Below the pieces are notes generated by a model. The model had not been told where the DNA came from. It did not search any database and saw only the letters and a program-made list of their open reading frames with translations. Of a stretch of 64,000 nt of DNA, positions 44,701 to 55,815 are shown in pieces; the stretch's first letter is position 1; every line of letters begins with the position of its first letter. The translations under genes and the position numbers were made by a program. The stretch covers positions 24,378,954 through 24,442,953 of the forward strand of contig CP154954.1 of NCBI GenBank assembly GCA_039621445.1, given 5' to 3'. This stretch comes from Euglena gracilis. Lineage: Eukaryota > Euglenida > Euglenophyceae > Euglenales.

Positions 44701-44859
44701 GCTGTGCGTGGGCCCTCCAGGATCCCGCCCCCGCCTCGAGTTGCTCTTCCTGCGGGACATGGCGTTCGACTGGATGGCGTCTGCCGGCATCTTTGCCCGG
44801 CTTTGCTTGCGCTCCAACGCCTTCCACCACCCCGTGGCCCCTGCCGTGATCAAGTGGGT

Positions 44860-45111
44860 GGCTCGTGTACGATCCGGCTGCCCGCCACCCAAGCTCGTCG
44901 CGCGCGGTGCGGCTTCACAGAGGACCCCACGTGCCCGTGCTGCGGAGAGACGGAAGAAGACGACCGCCACTTGCTGGCTGGCTGCCCCGCCACAGGCTCA
45001 GCAGACTGGCCGGAGGCCCTCCCGGAGCTGTGTTTGTCTTCCGCCAACCGCTGCTCCCTCTCCATCCCCCCGCCGCCAACCCCTTGGATAGCGGAGCATC
45101 ATCTCCTCTGA
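44860..45111 (+). pseudogene. C-terminal zinc finger of LINE ORF2
   Basis: RLPATQARRARCGFTEDPTC is followed by PCCGETEEDDRHLLAGC. The ligands C-x2-C-x8-H-x4-C (44932-44985) match the zinc-binding module found after RNase H in many LINE proteins (zf-RVT type). The frame ends at about 45109. Immediate upstream sequence in other frames (WLRQRCAWALQDP) probably belongs to the linker. Confidence 0.8.
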
Positions 45112-46190
45112 CCGCTGCCCTGATCCCAGCGACGATTCTCGAGCACCACCCAACGTCCCCCGGACGCCCTCCGCTTCCTCCGCCGCCTCCATGCTGCCCT
45201 GGCCGAGCGGCTAGCTGAGCTGCTGAGCCGCCGCTGCACCCTGCTGCTGCCCCCCAGCGGCCCCGCTGGAGATCCCACGGCTCCTCCTCTGACCACAGCC
45301 CGCCGCGTCTCCGTCGCCCCTGCCCGCTACCTCCAGAACGCCAGCTCTCCATCCCAGACCTCTGCCGCCTCGAGTGGCTCGCCGTGAGGCCCCCCCCCCC
45401 CCCCCCCCCCACCAACATCGGCACCCATCCCGCCCCACAGTGAAGCCCGACGCCTGTGGCTCCGTGCGCGGCTCCTCCGTCTGCTCCCCGAGGACATGGT
45501 CGTCTGCCCTGCGTCCGCCGGATGCAGCGCCTTCCTCGCCATGTTCGAGTACGTCACATGCGAACCCTTCACTGCCTCCCCCCCGGCACCGTGCCAGTCT
45601 CGTGCCACCGCCCTGGCCCACGTCCTCGGCAACCTCATCCACGAGGGTGCCCACCTCTCCCCTCCCCTCGAGCGCATGCAGCGGCAGGGCATCTGGTACT
45701 ACAACCGTGCCCCCCGTGCGGCCCTGGACACCGACGGCTGGCTCTGCTCCACTCGCGCCCGGAGGCTGCGCACCCCGCAACCGCCCTCCACATCTCGATG
45801 GGCTCCGTCGACGCCTCCCTCACTGTCTGGATCCGGGACCACCGATTCCTCCGCCCCGTCCCCCCAGAACATGGCGACTGCAGCATGGCTCTCCTCCTGC
45901 TTTGGGAGACCGACCACGGCTGCCCCTTCCCTACCACGGCGACATCAGACCCGGCCAGCCGCCCCCCCGGTCGTCCCCTCTCCCCCCCAGCCGGGCGTGG
46001 CGCCCCGCCCCTCCTCTGGTGGATCCCCGGCCCCTGAAAAGGCAGTCCACCCTGTCCGCCTGGATGCAGCCGCCCCGCGCTCGGTCGCCACCCCACGGCC
46101 GGGCAACGGAGGGCCCACCGACCTCGGCGGGCGCAGGCGCGGGAATCTGATGACGGTGATGGCACTCAGCCACTGCCGTTGAGCCCATGC
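45112..46190 (+). pseudogene. C-terminal tail of LINE, frame-broken
   Basis: Coding-like GC-rich sequence continues after the zinc finger: LAELLSRRCTLLLPPSGPAG near 45210, and MVVCPASAGCSAFLAMFEYV with RATALAHVLGNLIHEGAHLS and ERMQRQGIWYYNRAP from 45496. A 20-residue proline/histidine-rich translation spans the 19-C run at 45391-45409. I do not recognise a domain. It could be a C-terminal extension of ORF2 or an unrelated GC-rich piece. GC content falls abruptly after about 46240, which I take as the right border. Confidence 0.5.
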
Positions 46191-46240
46191 AGCGCCCGGT
46201 GATGGACGACTTCATCACCTACCTAACCCCCCCCCCGAGG

Positions 46241-48129
46241 TCCTTTCCTTGACAAATTTCACTATTTCACAGGCAAGGTGCTGCTTTTCATTCCTCAATT
46301 GAAAAACCAAGGAAGTTGCCAGCTTTGCTCATTTCTAAAAATGTCCTCCTTTCCAAACCCATTCCCAAATCTTTCTTTGGCATTCCAAATATTCTGATAT
46401 TTTTGGTGTAGTGTTATTATTTGTTTTTCACAGGCCCACCTATTTGCGCCAAAAAATGCGACCCAAGAGAGGTTCGCTTTCCAGTGTCTTAATTTTAAAC
46501 GCGTTTTCACCCTTGCACGGCTTCGCAAATGCCATTTTTCTTCTATGAATTGTATTATACAAGATTAATAGATCAATGTCCAACAGTGCCTTTCCAAAAA
46601 AATATATATAAAATAAAATAAAATAATATCGAATGGAAATGAATTTCAAAAGGAATTTCCACAATTTGTTTTTATGGGGAGAGCCGTATGCAGGTCTTGT
46701 CACTGATGCAGATGCCGAAATGAGTGTGGAATTACAGCGATGATTTATCCCGATGCGGCATTTCATTCGTGTTTTTCTTTGGTGCGTTTTTTTTTGTGTG
46801 TGCGTTCTGTGGAAAGTGATTGGAAGTCGCTCTGCAACAAGGTTGGGTTTTGTTTTTGTATTTTTGGGGAGCTCCCCAAAACAACCCAAAAATTTTGGGT
46901 ACCCCCAAAAAATAAATTTTTGGGTTTGTACAAAAGCTGTTGAGCGGACTTAAAAGAATCCTCCTCTCAACAGCAGCCAGCCTCGACACTTCTTTTGTGT
47001 TTGAGGTATCACAGGTGGGCACCTGTGTGTTTGCATTGGTGGGCACAACCAATGCAAAAAAGGACATAAAATTTTTGGTATTTCTCTCTGACTTTTTTGC
47101 GGGGACCCCAGTAAATTTGCTTAAACGCCAGTGAATGCTACAACTCCCCAAAAAGCATACACCAGGAAGGCTGGGAATTGTTGTGCATCTTTATCTGTTC
47201 CCCGCTAATTTCTTTGTAATGATGTGTGTGAATTTTCTGCAAAACTTTTCATTGGGGGTGGTGCGGGTCACGGGGGGGGGTCACGCCCGGATCTAGGGGG
47301 GGGGTCACGGGGGAAGTTTGTCTCTTTGCAGGTAGGGTTGCTCATTTTGCGGATTTTTTATATTATTTTTTACTGGAGAAAATTCAGAAAAAATGCGGAA
47401 AAATTGGAAATATTCCCATATTTCTCCATGGTAAAAAAATGACCCGGGATGGGGTGAACTTTGGGATTTTGCATCAAAAAGCCACAACAAAATGGGAAAT
47501 TGGGGGAAAATGGGGAAATATTTTCCCACAATTTTCCAACCGGAGAAACAAAATTTGTTGTTGAAATTTTTCCGCACAATTTTTCAGCAATCCTATTTGG
47601 AGGTAGTCGGGAGGCAGCATCAATGATCCCGAAAGGAAAGGTTGAAGAGATGAGGGGTCATGGGGGTCACACGGGAAGCACCCCCATTGTAAAACCAATA
47701 TATTTTTATAGTGAGTGCATTAAACACATTTAATTTGCGTAGGTATGTGCTGTTTAGGGTTAATCGGCAATGGAGAAGGAGCTTGATGTGACAATTGGTT
47801 ACGAATCAATTGCGGTCCACAGGCTTACATTTTCTTGAATGGTGCCATGAAGGACGAAAAGGTCTGCAAAAGTGGGACTAAAATAAGGGGGGGTCCCAAA
47901 AAGCTTTTTTTGGGTACCCCCCCAAAACATTTTTTTTTGGGGGGTACCCAAAACCCAAAACCCAACCTTGTCTGCAAAAGAAATTCCTCCTCCAATTACT
48001 GGCTTTTTTTATTGTTTCATTTTCCCGACGAACGGCATTCTGGTGGTGTGCTTTTGCGCGCACACATGTGTGTTTTCGGCTTTGTCCCCGGGTGTGCCCG
48101 AACTGCCAGCGGTGTGCGTCCTGGGTTTT
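46241..48129. other. No gene seen; AT-rich spacer
   Basis: AT-rich sequence with AAAATAAAATAAAAT near 46606, three GGTACCC(C)-AAAA boxes (46897, 47912, 47944), and two TCACGGGGG repeats (47268, 47305). Frames up to 149 codons are asparagine/lysine-rich without motifs. Confidence 0.5.
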
Positions 48130-50690
48130 TGCCGGACTGCTTTGCTTGCAGCGCCTTGCTGTGGTGTTTTTGGGCTGTTTGTTAAAGTGCAGGGAGGAAG
48201 AGCCAGGGGGTGTGGGTGTGGTGTGACCAAGCCGGCAGGAGGGACGCAGGGGACGGAAGGTAAGTGCGGGGTGTTGGGCAAGGGAAGCGCAGGGGGGGAG
48301 GAAATAGGGTCCGCAGGGAATGAAGGGGACGGGTGTCTCCCACCCGGCTTATACCCGGGATCCACGTAACCAGTTGTGGCAAAGAACCCAGCGGAAAAAG
48401 CCCAACACTGGAAGGACAAACTTTTAAATGTGTACACCAACATGTTTATGTTTATTTGTGCAATTGCGCAAATAAACATAAACATGTCCTTCAGGGATTG
48501 TGCTTTAGTACCCATGAACTGACTCCGTTGATAAACGGCGCGACAAAGGAGCTGTGAGTGCGCAGACCAACCGGTCGTCCAGTTGGTGGGTTTGTCACAC
48601 TGCTTGTCGACGCACAAGCTTATGGGCGCAAATGCGCGCACAAACAAAATTACATTTGTGCGCACATTTGTGCAAATGCGCAAGCAAACATGTTCTTTGT
48701 TTGTGTGTGCAAATGCGCAAATGAACACAAAGAAGAACGGTGTGACGGAAGCACAACCGTCAATCACCATCAGCACATGTGATTCATTTGCGCATTTGTG
48801 CGCATCACGTTGTTTGTGGGTGCAAATGTGCAAATACACTGCATGAAGAAACTGCATAATTTATTATGTTTATTTGCGCATTTGCACCCAAAAAAACAAC
48901 GTGATGCGCGCAAATGCGCAAATGAACAACCAATGGAGGAGCAAAAGTGATTTCATTTGGCCCTCCAACAAATGCTCTTAGTGGCTTCTGAATGGGTTGA
49001 AAGCAAACCCAAATGGCCACACCGTCTCCTCCGGCATATGGTGTTATTGTGCCATTTTTGGACCATTGACAGGTCCCACAAAAGATGGGGGACAGAGGAC
49101 CTCCTGAAGGTGGGTGTGCAGCCACCCAGTAACGGTTGCACCTCCACCGGCACCAATTTTGGGTCCCAAAGGCCCTGCCGCTGGCCCGCGGCCTCGGCTC
49201 CGCTGCTGCAGCCACATCGGCTGCTGATGCTTCAGCACCCACCAGACCGACATCCCCGGTGCAACAGCACCCACCGAAGCGGCCATGTTATACCCCGCAA
49301 CCGGGGTACAAGGCTGCGGGGACAACGTGGCGCCAGTGCATGGCAACCAGCAGCTGGGGAAAGGTGGCCCTCAAACACCCGTTATTTTGGTTGCAAGGAA
49401 GTGTTGAAGCTTTACCACTGCATTGGGTGCATCAAAGTGGTGGGACTCACTCCCCCCCAAATTATGCACAAAAACTGGTGTGTTTTATATTTTTCAAGGG
49501 GAAAACTGTGGAGAATAACCATAAAACAGACTCCGGCCTGACACATCCCGGGTATTTCAGGTGCCAAATGCCTTCTTGCAACGCAGTACCGTTGCAGAAA
49601 AGGTGTCGAACAGTCACAGGTCGTTTGCACGTCATCAATTCATGACGTTTAACTGCCAAACGGATGACGCCAAAGGAACAGGCCGTGCGGGCCGGGTAAG
49701 AGCAGCACAAATGTACACATGTAAGGCAGGCACGTTTCGCCAGTCAAATGCCGTGTTCCAGTCTATATTGCACACTACCTCTCACCACGCAATTGTGGTG
49801 CAAATCATTGGTTGGCGTGAGGAATTGCGTTCGCCAGCTGTCACGGAGGAGGAGATGGTATCGCATGGTTGATGTCGATGATGGTTGATGTTTGTTAATT
49901 TGCGCATTTGCCCAAATAAACAAATTTTGTTTGTATGTTTTAAGGCTCACTGAAACACATCGCTTTGAAGCGGTTTATTAAATGTTTGTTTGCGCATTTG
50001 CGCAAATGCGCGCACAAACGTAATATTATTTATTGCACAATCGCGCACACCAACACGCCCATCATGTTTTAAAACCTCGTAGGGTCATTGTCGTCATTGG
50101 TGTCTTTTAACATGGAAAGTAAAAATACATGTTTGTGTGCGCATTTGTGCAAGTACGCGCACCAAAAAAGTTTGTCTGTGCGCGCATTTGCCCCCATGAA
50201 TATGTATTTTTATTTTCAATGTTTTGCGTTATATTTGCGCAAATGCGCCCATAAACAAAACGTTTTTTTATTTGCGCAAAAGCGCCCACAAACACACATC
50301 AGTTGTGTGACGGCTGGCTGACGTAGTCTGTGGTGTGTAATCTAATGAGGCTCCGTGTGTTCTTACCGTTGGCGGTAATATCCAAGTCAGTTCAGCCTGC
50401 ATTTCAGCACCATTTCCAAGTGTCGTAACAAGGGGTGTGTGCCTCTCTCCTGTTTGATGTATTACAGCACCAATCTCACCCTCAGCCCTATTCACGCCAT
50501 TTGGTAAGCAGCATTTACACGAAACTACTGGGAGTTAATCCCCTTTAATAGAGGAGTGTCACAGTTCATAATCTGTTATCCGCGCGTCAGGGTACAGGGT
50601 CCAGGAATTTCGTAAAATTTGCGCATTTGCACAAATGCGCAAATTCTAAAGAAAAAACCCTTAAGTGTGAATTTGGCCGCCTAAGTCTGA
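48130..50690. repeat. Palindrome-rich repeat P, copy P2
   Basis: Paralogue of P1 (3640-4890), about twice as long. It shares the direct left part and right edge with P1. Between them it holds segments matching P1 only in reverse complement, plus about 1.2 kb of extra sequence (49130-50290). GCGCAAATGCGC-type palindromes cluster at 48440-48490, 48620-48730, 48783-48925 and 49895-50300. The pair 48783-48840 and 48860-48925 forms a long imperfect inverted repeat. A frame over 48009-48857 (minus) translates the palindromes and is not a gene. Confidence 0.8.
48440..48487. repeat. 48-bp near-perfect palindrome
   Basis: ACATGTTTATGTTTATTTG and its complement flank GTGCAATTGCGC. Only one position pair mismatches. 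It belongs to the same class as the palindrome at 4438-4506. Confidence 0.93.
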
Positions 50691-50734
50691 TTTTGGCTGG
50701 GTTGCAGTCAGGCTTGTGCTTAGTTGGGTGCCTA

Positions 50735-50990
50735 TCCACGGTGGGGGGTGCTCGGGGCAGCACCCCATAGCACCCATCCGACCCCCCCCCCCCAGGGGTT
50801 AGGATTTTGGGGGTGCCTGCCCATAGCAGGCACCCCCCTCTGACCCTGGTGCCGGGGTGCCGGAAAAGGCCCTGAATGAAAATTTCAATTCAAAAATTGA
50901 GTTAAAAATTTCTGGGTCCCCCCTGGACCCCGCCGGGGGGGTGTCTGCTAGGGGCAGGCACCCTAAAGCACCCCCCCCCCTCACGCAGAC
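50735..50990. repeat. Element with GGGTGCCTGCCCATAGCAGG palindrome
   Basis: GGTGCTCGGGGCAGCACCCC at the left and GGGTGCCTGCCCATAGCAGG with CACCC in the middle (50813-50837) are self-complementary. GGGGCAGGCACCC and TAAAGCACC follow at the right. Similar modules occur at 1799, 1990, 37340-37510 and 55345-55380. It is probably a MITE-like family, but I could not fix the ends. Confidence 0.6.
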
Positions 50991-51027
50991 ATGCGTTTAA
51001 TGTGGTACGCCAAGGTAGTCTTTTTGT

Positions 51028-51135
51028 GGTTCACCGTGGACACCAAAATTTTTGGTGGTTCACATATGGACACCAAAAATTTTTTATGGTTCACATGTGA
51101 CACCAAAAAAAATATTGTGGTTCATATGTGTGCCA
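51028..51135. repeat. Roughly 30-bp tandem repeat, 3-4 units
   Basis: Units follow the pattern GTGGTTCACATATGGACACC then AAAAATTTTT, with spacing about 29-33 bp and variation in the poly-A/T part. Confidence 0.85.
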
Positions 51136-51402
51136 CGGCAAAAACTCAATTGTGTGCCGCGTGCACCGCGGGAAAAAATTTGCGCTGCGGAGCGGTGCAC
51201 TAAGTGAAAGTCTGAAGTCAATGTTGCGGCTCTATGAATGTTTTCCAAAAAAAAAGGATTTGACAGTTGGGAAACACTTCCATTCATCACGGTGGATGAC
51301 ATAGCACGAATGGCGATTCCCCAAAGAGTTCGGTGTTTGATAGAGGAGGCCAAAAAATTGATTGGTCCCACACCCTGCACCGTTGTGAGCCGTGTCTGGG
51401 AG
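51136..51402. other. No gene seen
   Basis: Spacer between the tandem repeat and the MITE. Nothing recognisable. Confidence 0.45.
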
Positions 51403-51839
51403 CAGGCTTTTGCTTAAGGGATTGCAGTACCCCCCAGCGGGGGGGGAGCTGGACTGCAGCTAGTCCAAATTTGGCTAGTGGGATTTCTAGCAGACCCCCC
51501 CGGGGGTTGTCTGCTAGCAGAGCTAGCTAGTGGAAATTTTTTTCCTAGTGACCGGCGCGAAACAATTTTTTTATGGACCCCCCAAAATGACCAAAAAAAC
51601 CCCGTTTTTGGCCATTTCTGGAAATTTTTGGAACAAAATCAGCCAAAAACCTATTAAAAACCTCATTTCCACCCCGGCGCGCAGCGCCGGAGGAAAATTT
51701 TTTTCTCAGTGGGGGGGGGACCCCGCCCCCCCCCCCCCCCCGGAGGGAGGGGGGTCTAGCTAGTCCATTTTTTCCAGTGTCTAGCTGATTGGCTAGCCAA
51801 TACCCCCCCCCCCCCCCGGGGTCCTTAAGCAAAAGCCTG
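51403..51839. mobile_element. CAGGC hAT-like MITE, intact copy
   Basis: It begins CAGGCTTTTGCTTAAGGG and ends CCTTAAGCAAAAGCCTG. The 8-bp repeats TCTGGGAG at 51395-51402 and 51840-51847 flank it exactly. It shares CTGCAGCTAGTCCAA, GGCTAGTGGGATTTCTAGC and the central CGGCGCG/CAGCGCCGG hairpin sequence with the copy at 39737, in opposite orientation. At least eight CTAG-containing subterminal hexamers are present. No coding sequence. Confidence 0.93.
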
Positions 51840-51847
51840 TCTGGGAG

Positions 51848-52689
51848 CCCGGTGAGGGCAGCTTGAAACCAGCCCAGACACTGCTTATTTTCGGCGTATT
51901 TATCCGAACCGGCGTCCAGGGCAACAGGGCAGGTGAAACATTTGAATTTCGAAGAAAACAGGGTCGGAACATGCGATCGCCTATTTTCAGAGCGCTGTGC
52001 ACTGTGGCTTCTGAGTTCTGAGGGTACCAAGCGAAAGGTCTCGAAGGGAGATTTCAATTGATATGCTGTATGGTTCCTGAGCTGGGGGATTTGACAAATT
52101 AGTATGTCAAATTTTGGAATACACAATCGCTGAAAATAAGAGTTCTGTGCATTACGGTTGAATTCTGTGGACATCTGTCAAAAGCCTTTGACAAGAGCTT
52201 TCGGTGGATGGGCAACCCCAATGTCCCAAACATGGGAATTTGGGGTGATTACTCAGACGCCGGTTCGGGCGTGAAGCCAGAGCCCCCTAGAAACGATTTC
52301 AAAAACTGTGTCCCAGGCACCGGCTTCACGCCCGAACCGACGTTTGGGACACAGTTCTCAATATGGTAGTGGTGGATGTTTCTAACCCATGTGAACCTCT
52401 CAATTGACCCTCTCACTTCGAGCAGCTTCAAACAAGCAAATCTTTGGGTTTCACAAACATTTCGGGTGTAGTAGGGCAAGAAAATTACATTTTGAATTTT
52501 CTTTCAAATTCCTTCAAATTCAGGTGCTGAGAGACGTATGGTGTGCGGCATGGAGGTTTTTTTTGAAAAAAGTGGTGTGGGGTTGGGCCTTGGAAAAATG
52601 CCCCCGGGGTCACGAAGTGAATCTATGGTCGGGGGTCCAAGCCAGCATATATTTTCCAGCATGGACCCCCCTGGGGGGTCCTCAAGTAA
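51848..52689. other. No gene seen; nested inverted repeats
   Basis: At 52261-52278 and 52322-52339 an exact 18-bp inverted repeat (CGGTTCGGGCGTGAAGCC and its complement) has a 43-bp loop. A second inverted repeat, ACTGTGTCCCA (52305-52315) and complement (52345-52355), overlaps it. The remainder is ordinary AT-rich spacer. Confidence 0.7.
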
Positions 52690-55600
52690 ACCCTGCTCGC
52701 ATCCATTGATGGCAAGGGTTTGCAGCTGGCCTTCTCCCCCCAAACCCCCAGAGGGCAAACTGCATGGGTTTCTCCTCCTGACCCTCCCTGCAGAGGCATC
52801 CGATGGGCTGCGCCGCCTCATGCACCCACGCCCTCGCCCCTGCAGAAGCCTCCCCTGCACCCCCGGGCGGGTCGGGAGGGCCCAAGCGGCTCGGCCTCCA
52901 GGCCAGGCAAATAAAAGAGGGAAGCGACCAGAGACCGGGGAATAACACCCCAGGGACTCCTGTGCAGGCGCCGGGCCGATGCTTGGCGCCGAAGCGGCTG
53001 AGTTGGTTCCGTGTATTGGTCCCAGGTACCAAGGCGATGTCTGCCGCTTGTCTTGGCCCCGGTCCCTGGCCATGCCCCTGGCCGGCAGCAGTACGTCGCA
53101 GCCCGGCCGCCGCAATCGGGAAGGCACCACAGCCCCTCGTTCGACCAGCTGGAGCGGGTGGAGGTGGAGCCCTCTCCCAGCCAGGCATTGGGGCAAAAGG
53201 TTCAGTCGTTTCCGACGCACCCCGGCCCAGCCACGAAATGATACACCTTGACCCCTGAGCGGGGAGAGGCGTTGCAGAAATGCCCGCCTGCCACAGGAAT
53301 CCTGGTGAGAGAAATCATATTGTGCGAAATTGCTCAAAATGCCTTTCCACTTCCTAGCTGCGGGCGTTTTAAGTTTGAGGTTGGTCCAAGTCACTGTCCA
53401 TGTGGAAAAAAGCTTGACACATGAGTCCACAAAGACACACAAAGATTTGTGATACAAATAGGTATTGTTCAACTGGAACCAATTTTGAGGGTGTAGAAAT
53501 GAATGTGTGAGCACAGGCAGGAGGTCAATGCGATGTGGGTTTTTTGTTTTGGTTGCTGCGGATCATGGCCACGAAAGCAGTGTTTTCTCTTTTTGGATTT
53601 TGTTTGTCGTTCAGAATTGTTATTTCAAACCATCCCCCCCGGCGAGAGCGCTTTTGCTATGTGCCGTGCGTACGGAGCCCATGGGTTGCCACCTCTTGCC
53701 TGCCCCATCAACCTCCGCATTTTGTCCGCAGAGGAGGACATTGTCCATTCACCAGCTGCCCAGCGTAACCCTCTGCTCCGGTTGCGGAGGAACGCCGTCA
53801 CCTTCCCCCTCCATGCTGAGCCTAGGCTGCACCGCACCAAGGCATCCAGTGGCCTGCCGTTCGAGTGTGGCAAGGCTGTTGTCGTGGGCTTTGCTCTTTG
53901 GGATATTTGTTTGTGGCTGTGTGTGTTTTTGCTTTATTCATTTGCCCCTTTTTGCTTTTCTTTGCCTTGTTGTGGTATTTGAAGTACAAACAAAATGGTC
54001 GAAAATGAAGAAGTATGCAGCATAATGCTGTGTTTGCAACTTTCCCCATTCCCCATGCAGCACTCCTGGTCATGAAATTATCAAATCATATTGAGGAAAA
54101 AGGGAAGAAAGTTTTTAGACTTAAACGTGGTGCAATGCTGTTAAAGTTGTCCAAAGTGGGTGCTGTCGCTTTTAGCAGGGGGGGGCAACAAGGGGTTCAA
54201 ATATGTGGTTTTTCACCCTGAAGAATAGCGATGCAATTTATCCAAAAGGGTGATATCAACTGCAAACTGTCTGGGAATCCCGGCAGGTGGACAAATTTTC
54301 TGCACTATTTTTTTTGAAAATTCACTTTTTTTCCGACATTGGGAGGGGAAAGTATGCAAAAAAATGCAAATGCTTAAAATCATTAGAAAAATGAAAATTA
54401 CGCAGAAACACAAATTAAAAGAAAAACCTCAGCAGGAAAGTTCATATAAATGGTGGAATGTGTTGAGAAAGTGGTTCCATGGAAGAAATATGGCATATTT
54501 TTTTAATTGTTTAATTTGGAGCTGCTGACCTTAGTTGAGATTTTTCAGCTTTTTTTTTGCTTGATATGTGTCATACCCAAAAGTGTCCATGCACTTCTCC
54601 ATACCACATTCCTGTTAGCAGAGGAAGAAGAAAACTAAATTCACCAGTTTGCAAAAATCCGGCGACAGCTCAGGGTCGAGACCAGAGAATGTCCTGTAGG
54701 AGGCACACCTTCGCCACCCATACGCAGGTTGCACAAGTCATGAAAGCATCTGATCTGGGGGGTCCTGAGCCGTACTTTTTTGGGAAACAATTTTTGGGTC
54801 CCCCCCCCCAGGGGCCCGTACTGGGCTGGGTGGGCGGAGGGGGCCTTAAAAGCACCCCCCCCCCGGGGGTTTTAAAAAAAGAAGCCTGGCCGGGGGAAAG
54901 GGCAACACCGGTACCCCTTGCAGCGCCGCAGCAGAGGCCACCTCCCTCCACTACGGCGCCTGTCCCTGGGAGGTGGGCCGAACTCCGGCTGCTGTCCGGC
55001 GCCAGCCGCATCGTCCCCGTGCAGACGATTGCTGAGCATTGGTTGCATCCAACCCCCCCCCCCCCACCGGGGCTGGTGAATGACCAGTTCTCCCCTTTGA
55101 CCGCTACTGGCTGCTTTTTTTTGTCTGCTGTTCCCACCGGTACAACCAGGCTTCTTTTTAAGGAAGTTCGCACCCCCCCCTCCGGGGGGCAGGCAAGTGG
55201 TAGGGCATTTTCGAGCCCCGGGGGGTTTGGACCGGGCAGTGCTATCACCCCCCCCCCCCGGTGCCAAAGTCGACGGAGGCGGATTTTTCAGGGCCATTGA
55301 AAGGTCATTTTTCAAGAAGGGAGAATTGGCTTGGTCGGCAGGGGTGTGCCTGCTATGGGCAGGTGCCCCATAGCGCAGAGCACCTCACCGACTGCGGTTG
55401 GTATAAAGAAGCCTGGCTACAGTCCAGCAACGGTTGCGGAAACCAATTTTCCGTGTCGGGTTCCCGCCTTTCCCGGGGTCCACGGGTGCCACCGCCAAAG
55501 GTGTTAGCGATCGATTGACTGCCTCCCCGCGAGGGCACCCCTCAGCAATGGCGTGCCCCGTCCCGGCCCTCCCCCCGCGGCCCGCCCGGGAACGCCACCT

Positions 55601-55815
55601 GCCGCCGTTGCCGCCGCCGCCGCTCACGTGCCCTCTGCATCTGAGGGCGCCTCTGCCACGCGTCGGTCCCGACAATGGCGGCCGGCCTGTTTAGGCATCG
55701 AAGAGTTTGGGTTGGGGTCTGGGCAACCCCAACCAGGCTTCGTTTGAAGGTGCCGGCTTCTCGTTTGACTCAGAAGACCCCGCTGGGTGGGCTGAGCCTA
55801 CCCTCCCAGAGGAGG
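52690..55815. repeat. Segmental duplication, copy A2
   Basis: Direct-orientation paralogue of 19745-23190, with diverged but ordered matches along its length. It contains its own insertions, notably the MITE-like piece at 55147-55415 and C/G homopolymer blocks near 54800-54870. Peptides such as VHSPAAQRNP (about 53745) correspond to VHSPAAQGNP in A1. Frames are broken in both copies, so no functional product is supported. Confidence 0.8.
55147..55415. mobile_element. Possible CAGGCTTCTTT-ended MITE
   Basis: It begins CAGGCTTCTTTTTAAGG and ends GGTATAAAGAAGCCTG, an inverted match of about 12 bp. Flanking 8-mers GGTACAAC and GCTACAGT agree at five positions. The left part then reads AAGTTCGCACCCCC, like the CAGGC family after its terminus. 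It probably belongs to a sister subfamily. Related ends occur at about 54887-54895 and 55733. Confidence 0.5.

Larger units (their letters stand above)
40950..46240 (+). mobile_element. Decayed LINE-type non-LTR retrotransposon
   Basis: Protein remnants occur in the canonical LINE order on one strand: ORF1 with coiled coil, APE-type endonuclease, start of reverse transcriptase, RNase H, C-terminal CCHC-type zinc finger, then a further C-terminal segment. GC-rich codon use begins near 41 kb and ends near 46.2 kb, giving approximate borders. Frames shift at least six times and TAG/TGA stops interrupt them. Most of the RT palm, including the expected FADD/YADD box, is absent. I see no poly(A) tail and no target duplication, so the ends are uncertain. 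The RNase H domain places it among RNase H-bearing LINEs (I, R1, L1-plant-like groups). Confidence 0.85.

Noticed and set aside
43257-45780. Several minus-strand frames of 100-189 codons in the LINE
   Set aside because: They lie antisense to RT, RNase H and zinc-finger remnants, which carry recognisable catalytic residues on the plus strand.
48009-48857. 282-codon minus-strand frame over repeat P2
   Set aside because: Its histidine/cysteine-rich residues come from ATTTGCGCA palindromes; the corresponding P1 sequence does not preserve the frame.
48440-50300. Regularly recurring palindromes considered as a CRISPR array
   Set aside because: Spacing is irregular, repeats are short and in both orientations, there are no uniform spacers, and the context is eukaryotic.
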